51,856 nt of DNA from Paracoccus denitrificans (GCF_900100045.1 NZ_FNEA01000030.1:1-51856); one strand, 5' to 3'; counted from the stretch's first letter, positions 35,125-44,886 are shown. A program made the numbers and translations. Notes: generated from the letters alone by a model not told the origin.

Positions 35125-35808
35125 ATGGGGGTGCCGATGCGCTATTTCGACTTCAGCACCTGGCAGGGGGTTCTGACCACCCTGCTGGGCCTTGCGCTGT
35201 TCACGCTGATCGGCGTGGGCATCCGGGTGCTGATGCTGCTGACCATCCAGCAGCGCCAGCAACGCATGAACCGCCAGATCAACGAACGCCTGCGCACGCT
35301 GATCGCCGCCTACAAGGTGCTGGGCGGCTCGTTCACCGGCGAGTTGCTGGTCGATCCGACCCATCTGCGCGACCTGCGGCAGCGCGCGCAAGAGGCGGGG
35401 GACGAGGAAGCCGCCGGCTCGGATCGCGCAAGGCGCATCCGCGACGCGGTCGAGGCGGCGCTTTCGGACATCATCCTGCTGGGCACCGAGGAACAGGTCC
35501 GCCTGGCCAGCCGCGCCGCCACCGAGATGGCCGCAGGCCGGCCGATCCATACCGCCGAACTGGTCGTCTCGCTGCGCGATTTCATCCGCAAGGCGCTGGA
35601 CCTGGGTCCGGTGCCCGGCGACGTGACCATCCCCTCGCAAGGTCCGACGCGGCAATCGGGCGGCTCGTCCAGGGGCGGGCGCGGCGAAGGCGGCAGCAAG
35701 GGCGGCGGCGGTGGAGGCGGCGGTGGAGGTGGCATGGGTGGCGGCGGTGGCATGGGCATGGGAATGGGGCTTGGCCTTGGCCGCCATGCCGACGACGCCC
35801 CGTCCTGA
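35125..35808 (+). CDS. single-span membrane protein with Gly/Met-rich tail
   Basis: Unrecognised 227-residue protein. One membrane helix lies at about residues 15-38. It is followed by a basic stretch (QQRQQRMNRQINERLR) and a helical soluble domain of about 130 residues that ends in SLRDFIRKALDLGP and IPSQGPTRQSGG. From about residue 185 the chain is low complexity: runs of glycine broken by methionine, then MGMGMGLGLGRH. The folded domain resembles a conserved family of unknown function. An ATG four codons later is also possible; the ribosome sites do not decide. It is followed 54 bp later by a polytopic membrane protein gene, likely one operon. Confidence 0.7.
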   Translation: MGVPMRYFDFSTWQGVLTTLLGLALFTLIGVGIRVLMLLTIQQRQQRMNRQINERLRTLIAAYKVLGGSFTGELLVDPTHLRDLRQRAQEAGDEEAAGSDRARRIRDAVEAALSDIILLGTEEQVRLASRAATEMAAGRPIHTAELVVSLRDFIRKALDLGPVPGDVTIPSQGPTRQSGGSSRGGRGEGGSKGGGGGGGGGGGMGGGGGMGMGMGLGLGRHADDAPS

Positions 35809-35862
35809 GACGCCGGAAACGCCCCGCTTGCGATGCGGCATCGATCCTGCGATCCTGCCGCC

Positions 35863-37194
35863 ATGACCGGGGATCTGCATATCCTGCGCCAGCACGTCCT
35901 GCTGACGGCGCGGCTGTTTCGGAACTACGGCGCGGTGCTGGCCGCCACATGGCTGGCGGGCATGCTGCTCGGCACGCTCCTGATGATGCTGGCGGTCGAG
36001 ATCGGCTTTGTCGACCGGCTGGCCGGGCTGATCGCGCTGGTGCCGGTGATCCTGCTGCAACTGGTGCTGTTCGTCGCCATGTTCGTCATCCTGCGCGACG
36101 GGCTGCCGGTGCTGCGCTTTCGCTCAAGGCGCCGTCGCAAGGCGCCCGCCGATGGGGAAACCCGCGACGAAGCCCAAGGCCAGCCCGGCATCGGCATGCT
36201 GGCCGGGGCGCTGCTGGCGGCGCTGATCCCGTTCTATGGCTATTATGCGGGCTGGGGTCTTCTGGGAAACACGCTGCGGGATTACTCCAAGGCTTTCCTG
36301 TCGACCTCGATGGAGCGGATCGACTTCTCGGCGGTTTCGCCCGAGCCCCAGCCGACCGCGCTGGAGGTGCAAAGCACGCTTTGGGTCATGGTCGCCGTGC
36401 TGCTGATCTGGGCGATCCGGCGCGGCGCCAAGGCCATGCACAAGCGCAGCGAGGCCGGGATCTGGCCGCTGCTGGTCGTCGCCTGCGAGGCAAGCTGGGC
36501 GGTGCTGGGCCTTTACGTCATCTCGGGCTGGCAGGCGGGGTTCATCGAATGGCTGGCCGGCCTGCCCTCGCCCGCCGAGCTGTGGCGGAACCTGGCCCCG
36601 CCCGCCTCGGCCGAGGTCGTCGATGCCGCAAGGCGCCCGGTGGACTGGGCGCCCGTATTCCAGCCCGGCCCCTGGCTCGTGGCGCTGTTCTGGTATGCGC
36701 TGCTGCCGCTGATCTGGTTCAACCTCGGCGCCATCGTCTATGGCCATGACCTGAACCTGATGGCCGAGGAGACGCGCCGCTCGGCCGGCAGGGTCGTGGA
36801 GCGCTGGCAGGCATTGCCGAAGCCGCTGACCGACTTCATCGGCCATTTCTGGGCCGGGCTTGTGAAACGCTGGCACGCGGTCGCGAACGGCGTGCTGCTG
36901 GCCGGGTCGGCCGGCCTTGCGCTGACCGTCTCGGTGCTGGTGCTGTGGCGGCTGGCCGATTGGGCCGGCCGCTGGGCCTGGATCGGGCTGGCCGAACTGA
37001 TCGGGCCGCAAGACCTGAGGGTCTGGCAGGTGGCGCAATATCCGCTGGGCCTGCTGTTCGGTGCGCCGGGCCAGCCGCAGCAGGGCGTGGTGGTCTGCGT
37101 CCTGCAGTTCTGCATCCTTGCCGCCGGGCTGGAGCTGGCCGGGCGCGCCCAGGCGGAAAAGGCAGCTATTGCAGATCGCGCAGAACCGGCTTGA
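35863..37194 (+). CDS. polytopic membrane protein of unknown function
   Basis: Unrecognised inner-membrane protein of 443 residues with about seven hydrophobic segments. Two are at the N-terminus (about 20-75), one near 105-130, further ones near 165, 200 and 265, and two near the C-terminus (about 340 and 410). A basic cytoplasmic loop (FRSRRRRKAP) follows the second. An in-frame ATG ten codons earlier exists, but the present start gives a cleaner N-terminus. Probably co-transcribed with the preceding Gly-rich protein gene. Its last 29 bases overlap the tail of the convergent small-protein gene. Confidence 0.7.
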   Translation: MTGDLHILRQHVLLTARLFRNYGAVLAATWLAGMLLGTLLMMLAVEIGFVDRLAGLIALVPVILLQLVLFVAMFVILRDGLPVLRFRSRRRRKAPADGETRDEAQGQPGIGMLAGALLAALIPFYGYYAGWGLLGNTLRDYSKAFLSTSMERIDFSAVSPEPQPTALEVQSTLWVMVAVLLIWAIRRGAKAMHKRSEAGIWPLLVVACEASWAVLGLYVISGWQAGFIEWLAGLPSPAELWRNLAPPASAEVVDAARRPVDWAPVFQPGPWLVALFWYALLPLIWFNLGAIVYGHDLNLMAEETRRSAGRVVERWQALPKPLTDFIGHFWAGLVKRWHAVANGVLLAGSAGLALTVSVLVLWRLADWAGRWAWIGLAELIGPQDLRVWQVAQYPLGLLFGAPGQPQQGVVVCVLQFCILAAGLELAGRAQAEKAAIADRAEPA

Positions 37195-37717
37195 CCGCGA
37201 ATTCCAGCGCCTCGGGCCGCGTCCCCCAAGCCGAGACGCGCAGCCGCGCACCCTTCAGCAATTCGGAGGGCACCAGGAAAAGCTGGTCAGACAGGAACTC
37301 CTGCCTGTCCGGCGGCGCGTCGTAGGGGATGGGATTGCAGCGCCCCTTGTTCTCGCCGTCGGGGGAAAGCACCCGGACGGCACCCTCGGAATCGGTGCTG
37401 ATCAGCGGCAGCCAGACCCGATCCGCCGCGTCGCGCAGGCTGAGGTCGCAGCCGGCCCAGCCCTGCCGCGCCGCCTCGGGACCGCGCAGCGCCAGACGGA
37501 CCAGCACCAGCGCCCGCTCGGACAGGTTGGGCGCGCTTCCCGCCCAGACCTGATCGACCCGGACATGCACGCCGCGCAGTTTGGCCCCCGCCTCGCCAGC
37601 CTGCGACACGGTCCATTCCCGGGCACGGCGCAGGTCGGCGATCTCGGTCCACCCCCCCACCACCACGTTGGCGAGCAGCAGGACTGCGGCAATGATTACC
37701 CAAAGCAGATGTTTCAT
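37166..37717 (-). CDS. membrane-anchored small protein, third of three paralogue-like genes
   Basis: Unrecognised 183-residue protein with an N-terminal signal anchor (MKHLLWVIIAAVLLLANVVV) and a periplasmic domain rich in beta strands. The strand order and motifs (LVLVRLALRGPEA, GCDLSLRDAADRVWLPL, DQLFLVPSELLKGARLRV) suggest an immunoglobulin-like fold of the DUF4352 kind. Two cysteines (one in GCDLSL, one in GRCNPIP) could form a disulfide. Start overlaps the upstream gene stop by four bases. Last of three co-transcribed genes. Confidence 0.7.
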   Translation of the reverse strand: MKHLLWVIIAAVLLLANVVVGGWTEIADLRRAREWTVSQAGEAGAKLRGVHVRVDQVWAGSAPNLSERALVLVRLALRGPEAARQGWAGCDLSLRDAADRVWLPLISTDSEGAVRVLSPDGENKGRCNPIPYDAPPDRQEFLSDQLFLVPSELLKGARLRVSAWGTRPEALEFAVKPVLRDLQ

Positions 37718-38262
37718 GGCTCGAACAGGATGATCGACTGGCTGCCCCCTGCCGGCTCCGGCGGGGCAAGATGCAGGGCGCTGTCGAAAACCGCGGTGAA
37801 GCTGTTGTTCACCACCAGCTCGCCGCCCGCGACCTCGTCCGGCGGCAACTCGAAAACGGCGATGGCACGCCCGGTCAGGCCGGGCTGGAACCAGTGGCTG
37901 TCGAGCCCGCGGGGGATGTCCTGGGCACGCCTGGACAGCGCATAGCGCCGCCCGCTCGCGCCCTGCCAAGAGGCATCGATGCGCTGCGAGACGATGGTCG
38001 CCTCGACCTCGATCTCGGCGATCAGGAAGACGCCGTCGGTGTCGTGCACGAACTCGGTGCCGAAGCGGGAAAAGGCGATGCGGTCGGCCAGGCGCGCGCC
38101 GGCAAAGCGGGCGCGAAAGCTGCGCGCCTCGCCCGTCCCGCCCGCCGCGACATGGCTGCGGAACGGCTGCACGGTGCTGTTGTAATCCGGCGCGATCTGC
38201 ATCATCGCGCCCAGCAGGGCGGCGCCGGCCAGCACGATGGCGATGCTGCCCCCCCGGATCAT
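37714..38262 (-). CDS. membrane-anchored small protein, second of three
   Basis: Unrecognised 182-residue protein: N-terminal hydrophobic anchor (IAIVLAGAALLGAMMQIA), then a predicted beta-sandwich. The sequence GTEFVHDTDGVFLIAEIEVEA, followed by a RRYALSRRAQ strand and FELPPDEVAGGELVVNN, has the DUF4352-like pattern of a long strand, a polar loop and a final hydrophobic strand. No cysteine pair is present. ATGA overlaps couple it to both neighbours. Confidence 0.7.
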   Translation of the reverse strand: MIRGGSIAIVLAGAALLGAMMQIAPDYNSTVQPFRSHVAAGGTGEARSFRARFAGARLADRIAFSRFGTEFVHDTDGVFLIAEIEVEATIVSQRIDASWQGASGRRYALSRRAQDIPRGLDSHWFQPGLTGRAIAVFELPPDEVAGGELVVNNSFTAVFDSALHLAPPEPAGGSQSIILFEP

Positions 38263-38834
38263 GGCGCCCCCTCGGGCACGACGGACATGCGGGCGGCGGG
38301 CTGAAACAGCAGCCAGCTCGACTTGCCGTAAAGATTGTCCTTGAGCTTGAAGATCTGCCGGTGGAAAGTCAGCGAGACCGGCCCGGGCCGCCAGTCCGGC
38401 GGAACCTGCCAGACCAGCGTGACCCGCTCGGCCAGGCGCGGATGCAATTGCGCCAGCGGCGCGCCGTCGCGGTCCAGGATCACCTCGGGCTCGGGCCAGG
38501 CGGCGCCACCGGCGGCAAGCTCGGGCGGATGCGGCGGAAAGCCGAAGACGGCGATCTGGCTTTCTCCGGTCAGGTTCAGCAGCCGCGCGCGCATCAACAG
38601 GCGGGCGGGCTCGCCCTCCTGCCCGGGCGGGACCAGCGACAGCGATAGCGGGGTCAGTTCGACCCGGCCCAGATCGACCGGCTCGCCGGGGACGATCCGG
38701 GGCAGTTCCTGCGGCGCCCGCACCTCTTCGACCTTCAGCCACAGGCCGAGCAGCACCGCGGCCGCAACCCCGATCGAGGCGGCCATGCGCACCCTCAGAC
38801 GCCGCAGCAACGAGGCATGTCGCTTTCCCGTCAT
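38259..38834 (-). CDS. membrane-anchored small protein, first of three
   Basis: Unrecognised 191-residue protein with a basic N-terminus (GKRHASLLRRLRVR), one membrane helix (about 17-35) and a beta-rich outer domain (ELTPLSLSLVPPGQ, ARLLMRARLLNLTGES, TLVWQVPPDWRPGPVSLTF). It shares the overall plan of the two genes that follow: anchor, polar linker, and an Ig-like domain in which a P-x-x-W/P strand is conserved. First of a three-gene leftward unit with 4-bp overlaps. Confidence 0.7.
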   Translation of the reverse strand: MTGKRHASLLRRLRVRMAASIGVAAAVLLGLWLKVEEVRAPQELPRIVPGEPVDLGRVELTPLSLSLVPPGQEGEPARLLMRARLLNLTGESQIAVFGFPPHPPELAAGGAAWPEPEVILDRDGAPLAQLHPRLAERVTLVWQVPPDWRPGPVSLTFHRQIFKLKDNLYGKSSWLLFQPAARMSVVPEGAP

Positions 38835-39213
38835 GCGGGAATTAAGGCCCGCCGGCCCTTGCCGCACAAGATCCGACCGCTTCCGGTCGGCGGATTCCGG
38901 CCGGAACGCAAGGGCGAACCGGGGCAAGCCCGTCATCTGCCACGGTGCCATGCAGAGGTCGTGGGGCGCGCATGGCGATGTCGCCGGCCGTTCGACAGCA
39001 GATGCGGATCGCCCCCCCGGGCGCGTTCGGGTTCGCGACGTGGATGCACATGTCTCCCTGACCCGGGATCGGCGATTGCCGGCTCGCCATCCCGTCCGGT
39101 CCTGCGAAGGTGACATGGAGGTGTTTCAGCCATCGGTTATCCTTCCCGCGCGCCGCCATCCGCTTCAGAATGGCCCGGCACCACGTCACGGAGCGTCCCG
39201 AAGGAAGGTCGAA
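38835..39213. other. 379-bp divergent gap, no gene seen
   Basis: Between the small anchored-protein operon and the divergent CYTH/CHAD gene. Several frames are open because of GC content, but none has a plausible start, ribosome site or recognisable motif. A short CCGCTTCCGGTCGGCGG stem is at about 38877. It must contain promoters for both directions; none stands out. GGAAGG at 39202-39207 is the ribosome site of the next gene. Confidence 0.4.
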
Positions 39214-40698
39214 ATGCCGCAACAGGAAACCATCGTCTCCGCGCCGGAACTGACGCTGGACATCACGCCCGAGGCGGCCGAGATCCTGCGCGCCTCGGAC
39301 CTGCTGTCCGGCCGGCCGCGCACCATGCCGGTCCATGCGACCTATTTCGACACCCCCGCACAGGACCTGGCCGCGGCCGGCTTCACGCTGAGCCTGACCA
39401 AGACCGGGGGCGAGACCGGCGATCAGCGCCTCCAGACCGTCAAGGCCACCGGCAGCACCGCCGATCTGTTCCTGCTGCCCGAATGGCGGCAGACCTTGAC
39501 GGGCGACAGGCCGGTGCTGGACGACCACACGCCGGTTCCCGCGCTGCTGGGGGCGAAGATCGCGGATATCGGCCCGCTGTTCGAACTGCGCGTCATGCGG
39601 CATGTCTGGACCCTGCCCGGGCAGGGCGCCGGCATCGAACTGGCGCTGGATCAGGGCGAGGTGACAGCCGCCGACCGCCGCGCGATGCGTTGCGCGATCC
39701 GGCTGGCGCTGCGCGACGGCCCGCCTGCGGCGCTTTACGCGCTCGCACGCCGGCTGGACGAGATCGCACCGCTGCGCCTGGCCGCCCAGACCGAGGCCGA
39801 GCACGGCTTTCGGCTGCTGGGGCCGGTGCTGCACATGCACAAGGCGGCGCCGGTCGCCCTGCGCCGCGACATGGTGGCGGCGGACGGGTTTCGCCTGATC
39901 GGAAGCGCCTGCCTGCGGCAATTCCGGCTCAACGAGCCGCTGATCGGCCCCGGCAATCCCGAGGCCGTGCATCAGGCGCGGGTGGCGCTGCGCCGGCTGC
40001 GCTCGGCCTTTGCCATCTGCAAGCCGATGCTTCAGGACGAAGAGGCCGGCCGGCTGAACCGGGAAAGCCGCTGGCTGGCAGGCATGCTGGGCGAGGCACG
40101 CGACCTGGACGTGCTGCGCATGCGCTGCCGGTCCGAGGCGCTGCGCGCCCGTCTGGAGCCGGCGCGCATGGCCGCCTATGCCCAGGCGCAAGCGGCGCTG
40201 GAATCGCGCCGAGCGCGGTTGCTGATGCTGGATCTGGGGGAGTATCTCGCCATCAGTCCCTGGACCGCGCTGCCCTCGGCGGCCGAGATCCGCGACCTGC
40301 CGCTGCGGGAATTCGCGGCCGCCGCCCTCGACCGCTTTCGCCGCAAGGTCAAGAAGGACGGCATCGACCTTGCCGATCTCGGCGACGAGGCCCGGCACGA
40401 ATTGCGCAAGGACGCCAAGAAGCTGCGCTATGCCGCGGAGTTCTTTGCGCCGCTCTTTGCGGAAAAGCGCCGCAGGCGCCGGGCCGCGCGCTTCCTTGCC
40501 GCGCTGGAGGCGTTGCAGGACCGCATGGGCGCGCTGAACGATCTGGTGAGCGCGCCGGAACTGGTCGAACGGCTGGGCCTTGCCGGCGATCCCAAGGCGG
40601 CCGCGCTGCTGGGCACGAAACGCGACAAGCGCGCGCAGATCGAGGCCGCCGCCGAGGCGCATGACGCCTTCGTCGATGCCAAGCGCTTCTGGCGCTGA
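39214..40698 (+). CDS. CYTH-CHAD domain protein
   Basis: Protein of 494 residues with an N-terminal CYTH domain (about 5-200) and a C-terminal CHAD domain (about 225-490). CYTH domains of this arrangement are often inorganic triphosphatases, and CHAD helices bind polyphosphate through conserved His and basic residues. Here CHAD is well kept: AVHQARVALRRLRS (H253) and RHELRKDAKKLRYAAEFF. The CYTH N-terminal signature E-x-E-x-K instead reads ELTLD, so two of three metal/phosphate residues are changed and catalysis is doubtful. The ATG after GGAAGGTCGAA is well placed. Confidence 0.85.
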   Translation: MPQQETIVSAPELTLDITPEAAEILRASDLLSGRPRTMPVHATYFDTPAQDLAAAGFTLSLTKTGGETGDQRLQTVKATGSTADLFLLPEWRQTLTGDRPVLDDHTPVPALLGAKIADIGPLFELRVMRHVWTLPGQGAGIELALDQGEVTAADRRAMRCAIRLALRDGPPAALYALARRLDEIAPLRLAAQTEAEHGFRLLGPVLHMHKAAPVALRRDMVAADGFRLIGSACLRQFRLNEPLIGPGNPEAVHQARVALRRLRSAFAICKPMLQDEEAGRLNRESRWLAGMLGEARDLDVLRMRCRSEALRARLEPARMAAYAQAQAALESRRARLLMLDLGEYLAISPWTALPSAAEIRDLPLREFAAAALDRFRRKVKKDGIDLADLGDEARHELRKDAKKLRYAAEFFAPLFAEKRRRRRAARFLAALEALQDRMGALNDLVSAPELVERLGLAGDPKAAALLGTKRDKRAQIEAAAEAHDAFVDAKRFWR

Positions 40699-40719
40699 GG
40701 GCGGCGGCCCTGCGCTGGC

Positions 40720-41838
<1,119 letters not shown>

Positions 41839-42239
41839 TCCCTTCTCCTCCCGCTGGTTTCAAGGCTCCTGGCACCAGTCTGACATTGCCGTTTCGCAAG
41901 GTGCTGCGAAACTGCCCCCGGGCAAGCGGGCGCAACGAGACAGGATCCTCCGGTCGACCAGAAGAATCGAAGAATCTTCCGCCGTCAAGAAAATGGGCGC
42001 AAGCATCCGCCGCAGCGGCATTCGGTGCCACGATTGCCCATCGGGTGCATTGCATATATACGCATTCCCGAATATGTCTTGAGGCTGCCGCAAGCGACGA
42101 ACAGCAGGGGGGAGCAGTCGATGATCCACGCCTCGGGGGTGGCAGGGTTCCGCAAGGCGCGGTCGGGCTGGGCGCACCAAGTCGCTGCCGGCCCGGCAAG
42201 GCGCGAACGCCGCTCATGGCCGCGCCGGGACAGGGGGAA
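41839..42239. other. 401-bp divergent gap upstream of ald
   Basis: No gene that I can support. Near ald lies a perfect inverted repeat GTTTCGCA (41891-41898) / TGCGAAAC (41905-41912), 6 bp apart, about 55-75 bp before the ald start and suitable as an operator. Further on an AT-richer patch around 42045-42080 (GCATATATACGCATTC, GAATATGTC) may carry a promoter for either direction. Confidence 0.45.
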
Positions 42240-42719
42240 ATGTCCCGAGCGGCTCCATCGCCCTTTCGCCGTCCCCTTCCATCATCGGGGCGCCGGGTCG
42301 TGAGGCGGGGCTCAGCCATCGCCGCCACGCTGGCGGTGCTTGCGCTTGGCGCGGGCTATGCCGTCCTGCGCCTGCTTCCCATGGAATACGACGACCTTTC
42401 CGGCGCCGATCCGCGGGTCTGGGTCCTGCTGCCTGCCGCTCTGCGCGGCTTCGAGCTGCCCGGGCATTGCGCGCCGCCACGCTATTCGCGGCATTTCCTG
42501 GAATGCGGCGGGGCATGCGGGCATCAGGTCTCGATCCGCTTCGGCAGCCGCACCGTGACCGAGGATCGGGCGGCGGAACTGGCTGCGCGCGCCGGCGCCG
42601 CGACCGGCGCGACCGAAGCGCTGGCGGCAAGGGTCGCCCCCTTGGCGCCGGATTGTCCGGGCTGGCGGCTGGACCTGTCTTTCGATACCCGCGCATCCCA
42701 AGGCGGGGCCGCACCATGA
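42240..42719 (+). CDS. hypothetical membrane-anchored protein
   Basis: Unrecognised 159-residue protein: basic N-terminus (PFRRPLPSSGRRVVRRG), one membrane helix (about 26-45) and an outer domain containing four cysteines, in GHCAPP, LECGGACGH and DCPGW. These could form two disulfides in the periplasm. A GGGGAAA site precedes the ATG; another ATG eight codons upstream is possible. It lies 94 bp before the SulP gene on the same strand. No function assigned. Confidence 0.5.
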   Translation: MSRAAPSPFRRPLPSSGRRVVRRGSAIAATLAVLALGAGYAVLRLLPMEYDDLSGADPRVWVLLPAALRGFELPGHCAPPRYSRHFLECGGACGHQVSIRFGSRTVTEDRAAELAARAGAATGATEALAARVAPLAPDCPGWRLDLSFDTRASQGGAAP

Positions 42720-42813
42720 GGCACAACACGGGCGCCCCCGCAGCATCCGGCGTCGATCCGGCGCCGTCGGGCCTGGTCGCAGCGACCAGGGCGATACGAG
42801 GGATCGACCGCAG

Positions 42814-44592
42814 ATGCGCCTGATCCGCCGCCTGCCCCTCCTGCAATGGGCGCGCGGCTATGGCGGGGCGGTGCTGGGCACCGACCTGCTGGCCGCGGTG
42901 ATCGTGACGATCATGCTGATCCCGCAAAGCCTGGCCTATGCCATGCTGGCCAACCTGCCACCCGAGGTCGGGCTTTACGCCTCGATCCTGCCGCTGGTCG
43001 CCTATGCGGTCTTCGGCACTTCGCGGGTGCTGGCGGTCGGGCCGGTGGCGGTGGTCTCGCTGATGACCGCCTCGGCCATCGGGCCGGTCGTTCAGGCCGG
43101 GCTGGCCGATCCGCTGGACGCCGCCGTCGGGCTGGCGCTGCTCTCGGGCGCGATGCTGGTGGCGGCGGGCATCTTCCGGCTGGGGTTCCTGGCGAATTTC
43201 CTGAGCCATCCGGTGATGTCGGGCTTCATCACCGCCTCGGGCATCCTGATCGCGGCCGGGCAGGTCCGGCACCTGCTGGGGGTGGGCGGCGGCGGCGCGA
43301 CCCTGCCCGAGATCCTGCCCTCGCTCTGGGGTGCCCTGCCGCAGACCAATCCATGGACGCTGGCCATCGGCGCGGGCGCGCTGGCCTTTTTCCATGCGGC
43401 GCGACGCTGGGGCAAGCGCGGGCTGATGCGGGCGGGGCTGCCCGGCTGGCTGGCCGACATGCTGGCGCGGGCGGCGCCGATCCTGGCCATCGCGGCAACC
43501 ATCGCGCTGGCCAAGGCGCTGGAGCTGGGGGGCAAGGGCGTGGCGCTGGTCGGCACCATCCCGCAGGGCCTGCCCCGGCTGGCGCTGCCGGGGCTGTCGG
43601 CCGAATTGCTGGTGGCGCTGGCGCCGGCGGCGCTGCTGATCTCGGTCGTGGGCTTCGTCGAGTCGGTCTCGGTCGGCCAGACGCTGGCGGCACGGCGGCG
43701 CGAGCGGATCGCGCCGGATCAGGAACTGATCGGGCTGGGCGCCGCCAATATCGCGGCGGGGATCAGCGCGGGCTATCCGGTGACGGGGGGCTTTGCGCGC
43801 TCGGTGGTGAATGACGACGCGGGCGCGCAGACGCCGGCGGCGGGGATCTTTACCGCCATCGGCATCGCGCTGGCCGCGCTGTTCCTGACGCCGCTGCTGG
43901 CCGACCTGCCGCAGGCGGTGCTGGCGGCGACGATCATCCTGGCCGTGCTGTCGCTGGTGGATTTCCGTGCCATCCGCCGGGTGCTGGACTATTCCCCGCG
44001 CGATTTTCTGGCCATGGCGGCAACCATCCTGATCACCCTGCTTGTGGGGGTCGAGCCGGGCATCAGCGCCGGTGTGGTGCTGTCGCTGGTCATGCAGCTT
44101 TACCGCAGCTCGCGGCCGCATTCCGCCGTCGTGGGCCAGGTACCGGGGACCGAGCATTTTCGCAACATCGACCGCCACCGGGTGCTGGTCTGGCCCGAGA
44201 TCCTGTCGCTGCGCGTCGACGAAAGCCTGTATTTCGCCAATTCGCGCTTTCTCGAAGATCGCATCGCCGCGCTGGTGGCCGAGCATCCCCGCGTCCGCCA
44301 CGTCGTGCTGATGTGCCCGGCGGTGAACGATATCGACGCCAGTGCGCTGGAAAGCCTTGAAGAGATCAACCGCCGCCTGGCCGAAAGCGGGGTCAAGCTG
44401 CATCTCTCCGAGGTCAAGGGGCCGGTGATGGACCGGCTGCATCGCAGCGATTTCCTGCGCCACCTGTCGGGCAAGGTCTTCCTGAGCCAGCACGAGGCCA
44501 TTTGCCGCCTGCGCCGCGAACTGGGCCCGGACGCGGCCCCCGAACAAGAGATGGGACCGGGCTGCCGGCGGGACGGGGTCTCGGGCGGATAG
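42814..44592 (+). CDS. SulP-family anion transporter
   Basis: SLC26/SulP inner-membrane transporter of 592 residues, for sulfate, bicarbonate or another anion. The SulP signature region PQSLAYAMLANLPPEVGLYAS is at about 33-53 (start of it), with about 12-14 hydrophobic segments to about residue 430. A cytoplasmic STAS domain occupies about 440-560, including VLMCPAVNDIDASALESLEEI, the loop where anti-sigma-like domains carry the phosphorylatable serine. A weak AGG site precedes the ATG. Substrate not assignable; bicarbonate would fit an autotroph but is speculative. Confidence 0.9.
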   Translation: MRLIRRLPLLQWARGYGGAVLGTDLLAAVIVTIMLIPQSLAYAMLANLPPEVGLYASILPLVAYAVFGTSRVLAVGPVAVVSLMTASAIGPVVQAGLADPLDAAVGLALLSGAMLVAAGIFRLGFLANFLSHPVMSGFITASGILIAAGQVRHLLGVGGGGATLPEILPSLWGALPQTNPWTLAIGAGALAFFHAARRWGKRGLMRAGLPGWLADMLARAAPILAIAATIALAKALELGGKGVALVGTIPQGLPRLALPGLSAELLVALAPAALLISVVGFVESVSVGQTLAARRRERIAPDQELIGLGAANIAAGISAGYPVTGGFARSVVNDDAGAQTPAAGIFTAIGIALAALFLTPLLADLPQAVLAATIILAVLSLVDFRAIRRVLDYSPRDFLAMAATILITLLVGVEPGISAGVVLSLVMQLYRSSRPHSAVVGQVPGTEHFRNIDRHRVLVWPEILSLRVDESLYFANSRFLEDRIAALVAEHPRVRHVVLMCPAVNDIDASALESLEEINRRLAESGVKLHLSEVKGPVMDRLHRSDFLRHLSGKVFLSQHEAICRLRRELGPDAAPEQEMGPGCRRDGVSGG

Positions 44593-44673
44593 ACCCGCGG
44601 GCCGGCCCCGGCCTTGAACACCTACGGTAATGCGAACATATCGTCATGGCACCGTCGAGAACCGAGGTCGAGC

Positions 44674-44817
44674 ATGTCCGGCACCGATATCCAGATCGCC
44701 TGCACCGCCTGCGGCGCGACGAACCGCCTGCCGCCCGGGCGCGAGATCGGGCGGCAGTCCGGCGCCATGGACGCCGCCTCGATCGCCGGCTGGGCGCGCG
44801 CGCAACTGCGCGGCTAA
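44674..44817 (+). pseudogene. trxC: internally deleted thioredoxin-2 (trxC) remnant
   Basis: A 47-residue frame with an intact start (GAGG ribosome site) that joins two ends of thioredoxin 2. The first about 23 residues (IACTACGATNRLPPGR) match the N-terminal zinc-finger segment of TrxC. The last about 25 (GREIGRQSGAMDAASIAGWA) match a TrxC C-terminus. The second CxxC pair of the zinc finger and the whole thioredoxin fold with its WCGPC active site are missing, about 100 residues. The two parts meet in frame at a GR/GRE sequence. The family match is from memory. It cannot act as thioredoxin. Confidence 0.6.
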
Positions 44818-44886
44818 GGCCGGGGCGGTTGCCCGCACCGCCCGCTTGGCTATGCTGGAGACCGGACGGAAACGCGCGAGGACAGC

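Noticed and set aside
35690..35790. Tandem GGC/GGT/ATG-rich repeats looking like a simple-sequence or CRISPR-like array
   Set aside because: It is the coding sequence of a Gly/Met-rich tail in frame; there are no regular spacers or conserved repeat units.
38835..39213. Several short open frames in the gap before the CYTH/CHAD gene
   Set aside because: All lack plausible starts and motifs; they are open only because GC-rich DNA has few stop codons.
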